The notes beneath the pieces were generated by a model. That model saw nothing but the letters and a program-made list of their open reading frames with translations, did not search any database and was not told the origin of the DNA. A DNA stretch of 64,000 nucleotides, from NCBI GenBank assembly GCA_033032175.1, contig CM065321.1, positions 7,152,501-7,216,500 on the forward strand, given 5' to 3'. The stretch is from Saturnia japonica (lineage: Eukaryota > Arthropoda > Insecta > Lepidoptera > Saturniidae). Made by a program: the position numbers and the translations under genes. This document shows positions 23,040-34,899 of this stretch, one piece after another (position 1 is the stretch's first letter; the number at the start of each line of letters is the position of its first letter).

Positions 23040-23170
23040 TAACTTTTATAGTTCGTTTTTTTTTTTCTAACCGTCTACAATGTTAGCCATAAGGACCCTG
23101 AAGCCACAGACGACTTTTACAGCTTCACGGTGACTTGGGGCCGAGCGCTTAAGGCACTCAGCCGCGAAAC
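23040..23170 (+). repeat. interspersed repeat family E, copy 1
   Basis: CAATGTTAGCCATAAGGACC, CTGAAGCC and TTTTACAGCTTCAC recur, inverted, at 62555-62640, and partly (inverted) at 39965-40040. Family unassigned. Confidence 0.55.
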
Positions 23171-23209
23171 TTTATAGTTCCTTAAATAGTATCGTGATAA
23201 ACTGTAGAT

Positions 23210-23480
23210 AATGTCCCGATTGCGAACTCAAAATTCGTGGTGCGCCTACCGTAAGGGTGTGCAAAAGCCCGCTCGGAATCAGGGGGGCTCGAGAAGCGTT
23301 ATTTGTAGGGCTCGCGTGTGAATTATTCTTGGGTTCACGCGCGATGTTTGCCCGCCGTCTTGTGGAGTGGATGGCGCGGAGCAACCGACCCTCGTTAATG
23401 AAATTTCATATCGTTCTAACGCCGCATCGCTCCCATTGTTGGTGCGCCTCGCTTGCCTATTGAAACTACTCAATTGTTAC
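23210..23480. other. GC-rich islet
   Basis: Both strands stay open for about 65-70 codons, but the frames have no recognisable domain. Open frames are expected in GC-rich sequence where AT-rich stops are scarce. Candidate regulatory element. Confidence 0.3.
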
Positions 23481-24484
23481 ACTTGACTGTTCAACGCACA
23501 GACCTGTTCGACTTAATAATACATTTTCATTGCATATTATGTAGGTAATATATTAATACCTATATACCTTTTTTATACCTTACCATACCTTACCATACCT
23601 TTTTATGGGTTTCTTAAAATTGTCTTCCTACAACTAGAGACGAAACTACGGCCATTGCGTGCAAGTTATAATAGGTAGATACTACGTTTACATCTACTAC
23701 CTTCTTTAATAGGTATCTAAAATGTTATAGGCAAAATTGAAAATGTAGGTATTTAGGGTTATAGTACCTATAACGTAGATATCTATAGCTAATAATTTTA
23801 TATCCTAAAAATATTAAACACTTAGCTACAACGATATTCCTCTCATTTTTACATTTAAACAGCTAAATTTTCACCCTATGTAGGTAAAATAATTACATAA
23901 ATAATTTTACGACATTCGTTACAATATATAACGTTTAAGATAAAGTATAAAATAAGGTTTAAAATGAATTAGAGCTGTGTTATTTGATAATTAGGAAAAA
24001 AATAGAATACAATTATATATAGGTACCTAAATTACACGCCAATTAAATTAAGTAGGTATCTACTCACCTAAACTAATTACTGTATTATTCGTATTTTAAT
24101 AAAGCCGGGTTACCTACAATACGAGTGAAACCTACTGCAAGGAGACAATAAGTCGCAGCCGACACAATTGGTAACAATTGACACAGTTGCGGCGCTGTCG
24201 ACCGCCTACCGTAACGCATACACAAGCACATACTCATAAACTGTGCATGTGTACCTACGTATAGGTATATTAATAGTCACAGACGCAAAACACATGTGGC
24301 CTGTAACTAACACACATCATTTTCATCGCTGCTACCATATTATTACTATCTATATTATTAGCATGAAATTATATCAATATATTGGTTTGAATTTTATAAA
24401 ATATGTTTATTAATTGTTAAACATTTTAATTGTAATCGACATTATTGGATTTTATTATTAATATAAATAAGTAGGTTTATCTTA

Positions 24485-24690
24485 TTAGCCTAGTGGTCGT
24501 AAGCGCGACTGCTACGCTCGAGGTCCTGGGTTCGATTTCCAGGACGAGCAAAGTGATATTGGAATTTTCTATGAAATTCTCAGTAGTAGCTCGGAGTTGG
24601 GCTTTGTGGCCGATTAAAGGCAATAGGCTCGCCCCCTATATTACATGGGACTTAAAAACATCTCGGCGAACTGTTGCTGATGTTATATAA
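24485..24690 (+). repeat. tRNA-derived SINE
   Basis: The head has a pol III A-box-like TAGTGGTCGTAAGCG (24491-24505) and a B-box-like GGGTTCGATTTCC (24528-24540) at tRNA spacing, followed by an unrelated body ending near GATGTTATATAAAATGAG. The head recurs at 25614-25637. It is not a functional tRNA: no acceptor-stem pairing and no CCA-compatible 3' end. Confidence 0.8.
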
Positions 24691-25613
24691 AATGAGTAAG
24701 CGTGTAACATGTCCTTTTTAAATTGATCGTTATGAAGCTATGAAATCCACTGATAATAAGAAATTATTTACAACTTAAACCTTTTTATTTCATATATCTA
24801 GCAGTGGAGATTGTATGATACTTGCATTGTATTTATTTGATCTATCGTATACGTTGTTAGATGCAGTGTCCGAACACTTTACCATTCAGCCTTCACCGCT
24901 TAATAACATGATCTTTATTCAAAGAAATATTATCATAAAGTATCTATGATTAAACTTAAGTTTAAAATTTCCGAGAATCGCTTACGGTTTTATGATAACT
25001 TCGATTAATTCGAGCCATGGAAGATAAACTGGCTTTTGTTCTAACAATGACAGATATTAACATATAAATTAATATTCATTAGTTACAGGTAGGTAGGTAG
25101 GTATTATTATTAGTACTTACCTATAAATTGAAAGTTGACTTCTTCATGAAGTGTGCCAAAACAAAGCAGCAATGTACTTAATAGGTAATTGACACATTCA
25201 CGTAAATAACTATGTGCCGAATGCACAGCCGAATGTATGTTCTTAAAGACTTGGCGTAAGTCCAAAATGTTATAACGAGAAGTATTTACAAATATTTAAG
25301 TTACATATATTGATGTTATGTCATGCATCATTGGTGTAGGTATATTTATTTATAAAATCAGGTTGTCAAAATTTATTTACCTAATTTATTTATTTATCTA
25401 CCTACAAATAAATCCGCAAGATTCAAATTGTGACCAAAAAATGAATGACTTTATTAGACTGTATTTATTTAACATAACACGACACCTACTATATAGCTAA
25501 CATTTAAAAATATAATGTCATGTATAAAATCTTTATAAGACCTCGGTTTATTGAACCAAACAACGCAACGGTGACATTAATCGGGAAATGAAGATATAAT
25601 ATAATAACTAACT

Positions 25614-25637
25614 GCCTCGTTAGCCTAGTGGTCGTAA
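25614..25637 (+). repeat. truncated SINE head
   Basis: GTTAGCCTAGTGGTCGTAAA repeats the first bases of the SINE at 24485 and then stops. Confidence 0.7.
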
Positions 25638-26146
25638 ACCATTAGTCACCATTATTATGCTGCAAAAAAGACAAAATCATTATGTTTAAAAACCAGCTAA
25701 AACTACGGACGTATTCGCTTACAGAGGTAGGTAATTATTAAAAAAAAAATCAAAACAATAAGTTTTCATTATTATCTTTATCGCGAGAACCGTAGAATAC
25801 ATTATAAATAATTATCTATCATAAAAATAACGTACCGTGCGAATTTAACATAAGTTCAACTTGAAAGCAAGAAGTCATTTCAAATAGCATGATAGACGAG
25901 ACTAATTGCACAGTGTAGACAAGGTAGTGTACACTTATTAGACAATTATAAGTCGACATTCGACCTTCCCTTTACCGGGCACGTTTAAACGTAGGTAATT
26001 TAATTGAAGCTATTAGTATTAAACAATTTATATTTACATGTTATATGGCATTACATAACACGTTCATTGTGCATTACTTCACTGTGCGTATGTTTACAGT
26101 AAGTATAATTTGTTTAACGTAAGCGTTACTTTGAGGAAATCCATCG

Positions 26147-26268
26147 TAATTAATTTATCCAAAACTTTTATACTTCCGCCTGAAACAGATTAACCGTTTT
26201 TTTGCAGAAAGACGAAGCAACTGTTGATCTGTTTCAGGCGGAAGTAGCAAAAAAATTCGGATAAATGA
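26147..26268. mobile_element. short MITE with ~48-bp TIRs, family D
   Basis: TTAATTTATCCAAAACTTTT through ACTTCCGCCTGAAACAGATT is followed after about 27 bases by its imperfect inverse (AATCTGTTTC equivalent, GGCGGAAGTAGC, GGATAAATGAAT). Almost the whole unit is stem. Confidence 0.8.
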
Positions 26269-27394
26269 ATAATTTATAGTAAGTAGTATAAACAAAAAAT
26301 ATGTATGTAACCTGTACACTCGGTTGAGTGCAATTTCATAAAATTTAGACCTTTATGTGCCTATTGTCATTAATATGACGTCACGGTATCCTAATTTTTC
26401 CTTACCCTACCCAAGGAAGTATCACTTCAATAACGATGAAAATAAAGTATCGGTTTCATTATGCTACCTACCATGTCCATTCATCGACGCGGTGACGACG
26501 GTTATGAGCACTAAGGTTATCGTCGTAGCGTTATAAATACAGTGAAACAGATGTCAGCTCTGTAAACAAATAAGCTGTTATTGCAGAAGGTAAATTCGTC
26601 ATGGGCCCACGGCACAGCATCAGCCGGCGCAGAGCCTGGCTGTTACTAATACATATCAGTCTCGTTAGCTCATACTTGTATATTTTTTAAACGTGTTTAA
26701 CTATTTGCACATGCAAATTTACAGCGACATTGTTTATTTTATTTTCAATAGCGGTGAAATTGTGACACTTGATTAAACACAGATATACCTAGTTTATACC
26801 TACTGTTATAATTATTATTATATATATATGTTATAATTTTATATAATATTTTGTGCTACATACAATTATTATCAACTAACTATGCCCTAGGGTTTTCGCC
26901 TGTATCTACCTATTAGATTTTTTCGAACAACAGATGAGTGTTGACGGTGGACCGCGGTGTCATCAACGCACCATTGTAGCCTATCGCATTTTTCCCGTAG
27001 GTACCTACCTACTTGCTATTAGTTTGGCAGATTGATTCATATTCATGGTTACTACTTCACTCCTTAGGGTTGTAACGAGAAGCTATATATAGGTACTAGG
27101 CTTATACCTTAGGCTATATGCCTACTTTATGGCCTCTAAAAACTTATAATGGTGTTACTGAGTCTAAAACATGGGATGACCAATTTGTAAGTACACCTAT
27201 AAGTAGTAATAAACTATGCAGCCGTAGAGGGAGAATTAGATAACTAGATAGATATTTACGCTTTTATCGACATTGGCTTTAATTAGATGGCATAAAGTTC
27301 GACTGTAGGTAGATACGATGCGTCTTTTGATTGGTTTTATCCAAGTTCTGACCTATATCAAGTCGTCGTTTCAAAGAAATTCTACAAAAATAAA

Positions 27395-27620
27395 GCAGGC
27401 TTAGATGTAGGCTACAGAAAGTTTTCTTTGGAGATTTCTCTTTGCTTGGGGCACCCCGACTGGTAAATACCTCCACCCTACAGAAGTTCACAACCAAACA
27501 ACCTTGTGTTGAGTTCCTGTGGTGAGTAGGGTTTTCAAAGCTCCTTGGTGTAGTGGGATTGAAGGTCGACAACACGCTAGTGTTATACTTATGGTATCTA
27601 CTTCAGAACGTTAAAACGGA
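27395..27620 (+). repeat. interspersed repeat family F, copy 1
   Basis: GGCACCCCGACTGGTAAATA, CACCCTACAGAAGTTCACAA, GTTGAGTTCCTGTGGTG and AAGGTCGACAACACGCTAGT. Other copies lie at 34500-34715, 35855-36100, 47255-47465 (inverted) and 49590-49700 (inverted). Confidence 0.65.
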
Positions 27621-28682
27621 AAAATTTCAAAATTCTTTTAAGGTTTTTCACACACATAAAATGAGCCGAGAACTCTGTAACACGGTCAAAAAAAACATTC
27701 TATCAGTGTATGACGTACCTACATATAAAACACCGACAGTACATTTTTTTTGGAGGTACCTTACTTAAAAACTTACTGCCGCTTTTGTAGAAAAAAAAAA
27801 ACTAAATCAGCGTTTTCTTGCAAATCTGATTTTGTTAGTTATCTAATTCTCCCTCTACGACAACGATTAAAGGTACCTAATTTATGTAAGTAGTTGTATA
27901 AGAGTAAATAAAAATAGTGAAGTAGCATGGTTACTAATGACACCTCTACCAATATAAAACGGCCCAGACTATTTATTACTCTGCGACTTGAATTTAATGG
28001 GATATAATTCTAAAGGCGCATACAATTTGACGTCATTAAATAATTAACTACCTAGGTAATAAAATGGACCTGAGCAAAATTTCAAATCGTTCCACAGCAA
28101 GAGTTTCTTTACACTACGAATTATAGTTTGGAATATTAGTTTCATTAATTTAATACTATGTAGGTATATTTTTAATAAGTATCTAATATCTAGACAAATA
28201 GGTAGAAGAGCGAGATGCATGTTCTAGATATCTAATAATTTTTATAAAAACGAATATAATTATGTATGTTAACATCTATGGACTGAATTAACGCTAAGTA
28301 ATTCAACATGGACTGCTAGGTACCTATTTTTACTTCCTGTAAATATTAATGTGCACAATGGTAAACTTTTATTATATTATTTATAAGTATAGAAGATATA
28401 GGTTGATCATCGACTGATCCCGGAATACGACAAACCAAAAGAAAATCAGTGATGAGTTTATCACTATGTGTAGGTAGGTATGGTGTTTTAATTAGGTACT
28501 TGTATGACAAAATTAACCCAACACATTGACCGTCCCAATAAAACTTAAAAAAAAATTGAAATCATCTTTTACTGTAACTACCTACTTACCGCCTTGAGGA
28601 CGATTTTTAAAAACGCGAGTGGCTCTTCTTTTTTTACCAAAAACTTCATATGAATTATCATATCCCTAATTTGAGAAACGGT

Positions 28683-28925
28683 GGGTTCTTCATACAAACT
28701 TTTATCCCCTATTTCACCCCTTCAAGTTTTATTTTCGCGACAAAAGGTAGCCTATGTCCTTCTCCAAGGTTCAATACTTTTATGTAGGTTATACTAAAAT
28801 TTAGCAAAATCGGTTTGATGGGTTCTTCATGCAAACTTTCATCCCCTATTTCATTCCTTAAAGTTTTATTTTTGCAACTAAAGATTGCCTTATATGTCCT
28901 TTTCCAAGGTTAAAATATCTATCTC
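28683..28925 (+). repeat. ~145-bp tandem duplication inside a retroelement tail
   Basis: GGGTTCTTCATACAAACTTT ... CCCCTATTTCA ... AAGTTTTATTTTCG ... CCTTCTCCAAGGTT occurs at about 28683 and again from about 28828 with substitutions. It is followed by the common retroelement end TTTCGCATTTATAATATTAT at 28984-29003. Confidence 0.75.
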
Positions 28926-29009
28926 TATAGCAAAATTCATCAAAATTGATTCAGCGGTGTAGGCGAGAAAACGTAACAGAGACTTTCGCATTTATAATAT
29001 TATTATGGA

Positions 29010-29070
29010 TTACCTATGTACTAGCGGCGCCTGCGGCTGCACTCGTGTGGACTACAGGCAATACTATCAA
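29010..29070 (+). repeat. family C TIR fragment
   Basis: GTACTAGCGGCGCCTGCGGC followed by CTCGTGTGGACTACAGGCAA is a diverged copy of the family C terminus seen at 56462. Confidence 0.55.
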
Positions 29071-29452
29071 TCGGACACTACTCCCGCTCCCAGTTATTTT
29101 AAAGATAAAAATGCTTATTGCGGGTGTTTCTTAGAAGTTAGACATATCTACCTATGCTCTCGCTGTATTTTTTGGAGGTTTTTTAATGTTTACAATTATG
29201 TAGTAGGTACGTACATTTATTTGATAATATACCTACCTAATACCTATCTCTTAAAGTTTATTAAGCGTCTGTAAACGATTTAATTGCTCGAATTGATTCA
29301 CCATGACCAGTTCTTTTTTTTTATTTACGCGGAACCCTCATTCTTTTTCTAACATAAAAGTAGCCTAAGTTACTCATTATAATATCAGCTATCTGCCACT
29401 GAAAGTCTGAAAGTCGCGTCAAAATCGGTCCAACCGTTTCGGCAATTAGGTA

Positions 29453-30832
29453 GGGTAGGACGGGGCTAGCTGAGCAATTTCATACTTTATCGTTCATAGC
29501 TCCTCAATGGTAGGTTATTAAAAATTGCTTGTTATGCATACCTACTGATGGATAAGTCCTTTGAAAAAGTCTCTACAGAAATTTCTTAATAATATATCAC
29601 ATTTATGAGCCATATAAGTGAAAAAGTCAGACTTGCTTAAATTGAGCAATAACAATTTGTATCTATCTAACCTAATCGTGGTTTATATGTTTAGAAATTA
29701 CAGAAAATTACTATAATAATAAAAATAGTGAAATAAAAAGTAATTGTCTATTTAATATCTAGGTATTTAAAATAAATCTGTCACCAAAACCTTTGCATAG
29801 GTATACATTAAAATTTTTGGAATAGGTAAACTCAGTATTTTATTTTAAATCAGACTTTAACACTTTTATGTGATTGATTAATAAAACTAAAATAAAAGAA
29901 GATATGCATGAGAGACAGAGAGAGATAATATGAACTTAGTCATCGCGTTGTCACTGTTACTAATTAACGCAAACGCAATTAAACAGCAGCACCCGGCCCA
30001 CATTTTGCATCGTGCCCATTCCTTGCAAATTCGATACCTACTGAATCAATTTTTCCCCTAGTAAACTTTCAGAATGGGCTTCGCAGCAAACCAGGAAGGC
30101 ATAGTTCTCATCATCATCCTTCGTTGCTTTTATCACTTGAATGAAGTTTTTTTTTTAAAACATTTATCTTTCGTATTTAACAATCTTCTTTGGTTTCTTT
30201 ACTTTTTAGTGGTTTTATTTTGTTTCTCTTGCATTGCGTTTTTTTAGTGTCTATCAAAATAGCAGCTTTCTTCTTTTCTAAACTATCTTGAACCTGCCTT
30301 TGGGTATAGTCGATCGATTTCTGTGGCGAATGCCTGCAACGGATCGAAGTGTTCATTTTCTTTGTTTTTTGTACTGGGTTCGGGTGCACGTTGGCTGGTG
30401 GAGGTAGAAGAAGCTAGATCGCATTTTCAGTAATGAGTATTATAGCTTGCAATAATAATTGCTCAACTAACCCGAACCCGGATTTATGCAACAAAACTGA
30501 GGTTATGAAAAAGATTTTTGAATTAGAACCAAATTCTTTTTAGATAGGTATCATAAATATACAAAATATATGAAAGTAGGTACGTATAAAACTTAACTAC
30601 CTGATTTAAATTGGATAATATTTGACTCTTTCAGAAAAAATATTCGTTTAAAACTTTTTTTAGTTATTTGTCACAAAATAAACAAAGCGTGCATACATTT
30701 CGCTCGATCAACAGATAGACACCACCCCTACCACGACCGTTTCTTTTCGTCATTTGATGTGTATGTAGTTTCTGAGATATGTAATTAGATTTGCCCTACT
30801 TACCCCTATGCTCATCTAACCCCGCCCTACCC
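29453..30832 (-). mobile_element. pogo/Jerky-like Tc1-mariner element 2, internally deleted
   Basis: A 1380-bp unit with inverted ends GGGTAGGACGGGGCTAGCTG / GGGTAGGGCGGGGTTAGATG and flanking TA (29451-29452 and 30833-30834). It has the same size and layout as element 1, with a Lys-rich transposase tail on the minus strand, but different TIRs. It too sits in a copy of the same older retroelement tail (GTCAAAATCGG ... CCGTTTCGGCAATTAGG before it). Confidence 0.8.
30177..30389 (-). pseudogene. transposase C-terminal remnant (pogo/Jerky-like)
   Basis: A 70-codon Lys-rich open frame with KKKAAILIDTKK, equivalent to KSTIYTDT in element 1, i.e. the tail that follows the DDE domain. No DDE residues or DNA-binding domain remain. 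The C-terminal finger seen in element 1 is not visible here. Confidence 0.55.
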
Positions 30833-30834
30833 TA

Positions 30835-31475
30835 TCTAACAAGAACAATAAGACAGACACGGAAAAATTTTAAAAATTGATTTTTGTTATAGGTAGGTAT
30901 ACCTATCGACTTTCATATAGGTACCTACCTAGGTACATACATCTAGTACAAAGTTATTATTTTGAACATACAAACCGACACTTCAATGCTATTAGGTAAT
31001 TGTACGTATAGATCTACCTAATTACATTGAATATAATCGATAATTATTACTAAAGGCCAAAGATAAGTAATGTAGGTACCTACCTAACTATATAATTACT
31101 GAATTAACTTATTTTTATAAACCTAGATAGATAGGTACATAAGTATTATAGAGAATTACGATTAAATACATCGTGTGATAAAAAAAATCTTAGCACTTGC
31201 CTACAGTCATAGGTACCTTACCTACGTCTAAGCAGTTTAAAAATTGTCTTCGAAGAAATACAAATTATACGTCTCGACGGCCTAAATAGATAAATACTTA
31301 CCTACTTTCTTTATTCCACGTTACTACGATCTCAATAAGTAAGTAGATGGTAATAAAAACTAAAGTGAGTTATTGGTTAACTACCTACGTTACATAGAAC
31401 CGTTCTAGTAACTGAGCGAGCATTTAGTAATTTTCGTAGGCGATTAGTGAATACGGACTGGAATAGACAGAATGA
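30835..31475. other. AT-rich intergenic DNA, dense TAGGTA/TACCTA words
   Basis: Resumes the interrupted retroelement tail for some bases (ACAAGAACAATAAGACAGAC), then nothing recognisable apart from the GGTACCTACC-type words. Confidence 0.4.
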
Positions 31476-32072
31476 TTGTTAATGAAAGGACAGGGTGAGC
31501 GGGGCGGGGCGGAGGGTCGCGAGGCGAGCGGTAGCTAGGTAGGTCACTGCCGTAGTACCTACCGTCACTGGTGTCGTTGTAATCATTCTAATTCAATTTG
31601 TGCGGACGTTTCCGCCGTCCGCGTCCGCGCTCCCACTGGTGTGGTGTGTGGCGTGGCGCCCAAAGCGCTTTGTTTACATTACACCGAGCCGCGGCCGTGC
31701 TTGCCACTCGACGCGCCTCGATTAAGGACAAATCAATAAGGCAGTCAATAGCGAGTGAGTTTAATAGAGTGAGCGAGTCGAGTCGAGCCGTCGAGCGCCC
31801 TCATTACCCCCGCAATTAGCGCACGGCGCGCTCCCGCCGCGCTACGCCGAGCCGCCGACGACGACGCACCCCGCGCGAAAAACGAATAAAAAGAGCTGCC
31901 CTCAAAATGGCCGCCGCCTCTCCCCGACCTCCCGCCGACCCCCGCACCGCTTCGTGATTGCATCCCCGCAGCTCTTATAAATATGGCCGTATTCCTCCCG
32001 CCTTTACTGATTGCCCGTATACCCCCCGACTTCTCCCCGCGACCGCGCCGTCGGCGTCTGAATAGATAAACG

Positions 32073-32086
32073 AGTCCACGTGGACT
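32073..32086. promoter_or_regulatory. palindromic E-box, AGTCCACGTGGACT
   Basis: Perfect 14-bp palindrome, identical in its centre to the site at 10837. Confidence 0.4.
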
Positions 32087-32251
32087 GCCGCTCTTATAAA
32101 AATCGCCTCTGCCAATGAATTCAGCGGTGCGTCCATCGTCAGCCAACGACTGTACGAAAACGCGTGTAACTCCGCCCTTAATAAGCGATCTCGGTGTTTC
32201 AGCCAATGGCGTCCGCGGATACAGCGGTTCAGCTCACCGACAGTCGAAGCG

Positions 32252-32263
32252 GTCCACGTGGAC
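32252..32263. promoter_or_regulatory. palindromic E-box, GTCCACGTGGAC
   Basis: Perfect 12-bp palindrome, 166 bp from the one at 32073. Confidence 0.4.
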
Positions 32264-32349
32264 TGACGCACACACAGACGCGCGTATAATGCCTCGAGTG
32301 GAAATAGCTATGACGGCGAAATGTGCGACAGCGAAAAAATAAAATGCGG

Positions 32350-32406
32350 TCGGTCGGTGCGGCGGGCGCGGTGCGGTGCGGCGCGGTGCGGTGCGGTGCG
32401 GTGCGG
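32350..32406 (+). repeat. GTGCG-type pentanucleotide array
   Basis: GGTGCGGTGCGGCGCGGTGC and continuing units, imperfect at its left end. Confidence 0.85.
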
Positions 32407-32540
32407 CATCGCGGCAGAGCGAGCGAGTGGGTGTAAACAGGGGATATTTCGGTGCGGCTCGTTCATTATTATTGAATGCGCGGCGCTAATGCCGAGTCGC
32501 GGATCACCAGCATCCTGTTTCTTAAACTCCATCTTCCTCT

Positions 32541-32995
32541 TAAAATTATACTACAATTACTTCGGTACTATCAAACTATCTACTGAATTTCCTTCACAAA
32601 TAAGTAAACATCGAATATTCTCACAGTACCTGCCTACCTTATCCTTAGATACTTCTTTGGTGTCATTCTCATTAATTAATTCGTATTTATTTCACATTTT
32701 AAGTAGTCAAGTCCGATTTACGTACTTTACAGATCAAGGCCAAGGTACCTATTTATTTTTCGCCAATGTTATCATCAAAACCGCTAGAAATAAAAACGAT
32801 AGCTAGGTAGGTAAGTACTATGAACTTAGATAGGTACGTAGGTAACACTTAAGCTCCATAAGTACCTATTGTAAAATATTATCTAATTCACAACACTTTT
32901 ATTGAGATTCATTAAAAAGAAGAACTTAATATTTGTGACGTAGTAGGTACCTATTTAGTATTCCATAGTAGGTAGTGACATTGGTAGATAATGCC
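32541..32995. other. AT-rich intergenic DNA
   Basis: Continuation of an open frame from the GC block, but without codon bias or domain. Nothing recognised. Confidence 0.4.
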
Positions 32996-32999
32996 TAAT

Positions 33000-33290
33000 A
33001 TCAGTCTGTAAGTGTCCTATACGTGGGCAAAGGCCTCTTCCCAAGTGAAGGCAGGTACGAGCTTAATCACCACGCCAGACTATATGCGTATCTATTGACG
33101 ATTTTAAACACCGAGACATCAATAGTTCTACCTATAGGGATTTTCCCACGTAGGTACAGTGGTAGGTAGGTACTAAGTACAAGAACATTTCTCAAGCATT
33201 CAGGTTTTCTCACAATTTTCTTCATTGAAATAACTCAATTGTAACGCACAAAATCTGAACAGTGGTAATTCCTAGGTATACCTATAGTTG
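33000..33290. repeat. diverged RTE/SINE-type 3' relic
   Basis: GTGGGCAAAGGCCTCTTCCC with CACCACGCC, and then CAGGTTTTCTCACAATTTTC and TTGTAACGCACA, are recurring phrases of lepidopteran RTE-like 3' ends. Heavily decayed. Confidence 0.5.
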
Positions 33291-34495
33291 CCTTCGCGGA
33301 CTAGAAATAAAATGACAATTTAAACAGAAGTCATACCTAAATAGAGTTAATTTTCTTAACTTTCGTATTTCTGTATAGGTATTCACTGTAACTAATTTAC
33401 ACTAATGTTTTATCTAGGTACCTACGCAATCGATAGATTTTGATAAGAGCTGACGATTGAAATTGAAACCGACGTCGTAGCTTCTCCGCGTTCGAAATTC
33501 AGGAAAATAACTAAACTGTATCCCCCGATTTTGTTTCATTCGTTTTTGGTTTGCCTCCTACTATGGAAGCAATTTTAAAGATGTATTCACGTCTAAAATG
33601 TAGAGTACCTAGTTGCGGAATATACCCTCCCTCCACAGAGGTAGGTCTATTATACCTACACACAAACTCACAAAATTCACACACTTTCTTTATAATATCA
33701 CAGAAGATAGGTATAGATACATACGTTTCTATTTATATTTTAATCTTAATTTTAAACCGAATTTATGAGTCTTATTTTAAATGGCCTTCAATTAAGTCCG
33801 ACTTTTAGCTAACAGTTAGTTCGTTATAAAATAAGCAAGTTATTTACTAATAAATAGTCCATTATAATCAAAAATTAAAAAAAAAAAAACAATATTTTTA
33901 AATAGCATGAGCTAATGTAGCTATCGATGTAAACCTATTACTAAAAATAAAATACAATAAAACTTCTAAAAGCTAATGAATACTGCGGATAGGGAAAAAT
34001 ACGATGTTGGATACCTACTTACTACATATTAATATTTCCTCCTGTGGTTTTTCAACTTAATTGTAACTTTGAGGATAAGTATTTGAATAGAAATATCCTG
34101 AATTTACACTCATTAACTTGAGAACATTAGTTTGTATCTACCTACATGGTGTAAGTGCATTGTAGGTAGGCACTATAGGCAAGTAAGGCTCGGCGTTCAT
34201 CCGATAAGGCAAGCTTGTCCGGTAGCCAAGAACTCACCATTCAACACACTTCTTGCGTAATAAAAAACAACCGCTCCATCATCATAAATTGGAGCTTCTG
34301 TTGTTTTTTTTTAATATTTAACAAACTTAGGTATAACTATAACTACGACCATAGCATTCATTTTAAATATAGGTACACTTTGCAGTTTTACTTTATTGTT
34401 GAAAGGTATTATAATTTTATTTTTAGATAAATACACCATAGGTAGGTACTTACCTATGTACAAAAAAATTATTTGGAAATTTATCTCTAGGGCTG
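33291..34495. other. AT-rich intergenic DNA
   Basis: No recognisable gene or family. Confidence 0.4.
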
Positions 34496-34499
34496 CTTA

Positions 34500-34715
34500 C
34501 TGTAATACTTCAACAGGAAAGAAGATCGCAGCCAAATAACCTTAGGTACGTTGTGTTCCTGCAGTGCGTAGGTAGGGTTTCCAGAGATTTTAGGGTACCT
34601 AAGGGGGTTTAAGGTCGGCGAAGCGCTAGTGATACCTCTGGTGTTACAAGCGTCCATTATAGGCTACGGTAACCGCTTATCATCAGGCGGACCTTACGCT
34701 TGTTTACCTTTGTTA
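34500..34715 (+). repeat. interspersed repeat family F, copy 2
   Basis: GTTCCTGCAGTGCGTAGGTA, AAGGTCGGCGAAGCGCTAGT, CTACGGTAACCGCTTATCAT and CAGGCGGACC align with copies 1 and 3. Confidence 0.65.
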
Positions 34716-34899
34716 TATTTTTTTTTAAATCGGTTGTCTGTAAAGTCGGTTTACTGACGATAGTTGAACGTGACGACGTCATAAGAAAATAGTGATGGAA
34801 TGGTATCATTTTTCAAATAATATCGAAAGAATCATTACCTTTATCGCCGCAATTATCGTTGCTATAAACAATTGACACCACATTCACTTTTCACTGCAC

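Larger units (their letters stand above)
31490..32540. promoter_or_regulatory. 1-kb CpG-island-like block, orphan promoter or regulatory element
   Basis: By far the longest GC- and CpG-rich stretch in the desert. It holds several TATA-like boxes preceded by CTCTTATAAA (near 31973 and 32093), CCAAT-type words (GCCAATGAATTC, GCCAATGGCG), three GCCAT/ATGGC words, two copies of the CACGTG palindrome, and a GTGCG pentamer array. Open frames up to 153 codons exist on both strands but are composed of Arg/Ala/Gly repeats and lack any domain, so I do not call a gene. It could be the first exon and promoter of an unannotated noncoding transcript, or a remote regulatory element of groucho. Confidence 0.45.

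Noticed and set aside
23573..23606. Short tandem TACCTTACCA units considered as a CRISPR-like array
   Set aside because: Units are adjacent without spacers and the genome is eukaryotic; simple tandem repeat.
24485..24560. Possible tRNA gene
   Set aside because: A- and B-box-like words are present, but the cloverleaf stems do not pair and a SINE body follows; a second truncated head exists at 25614.
31598..32806. Several overlapping open frames (up to 161 codons) on both strands of the GC-rich block
   Set aside because: Stop codons are rare in GC-rich DNA; the translations are Arg/Ala/Gly-rich low complexity with frames on both strands open at once, and no protein family is recognisable.
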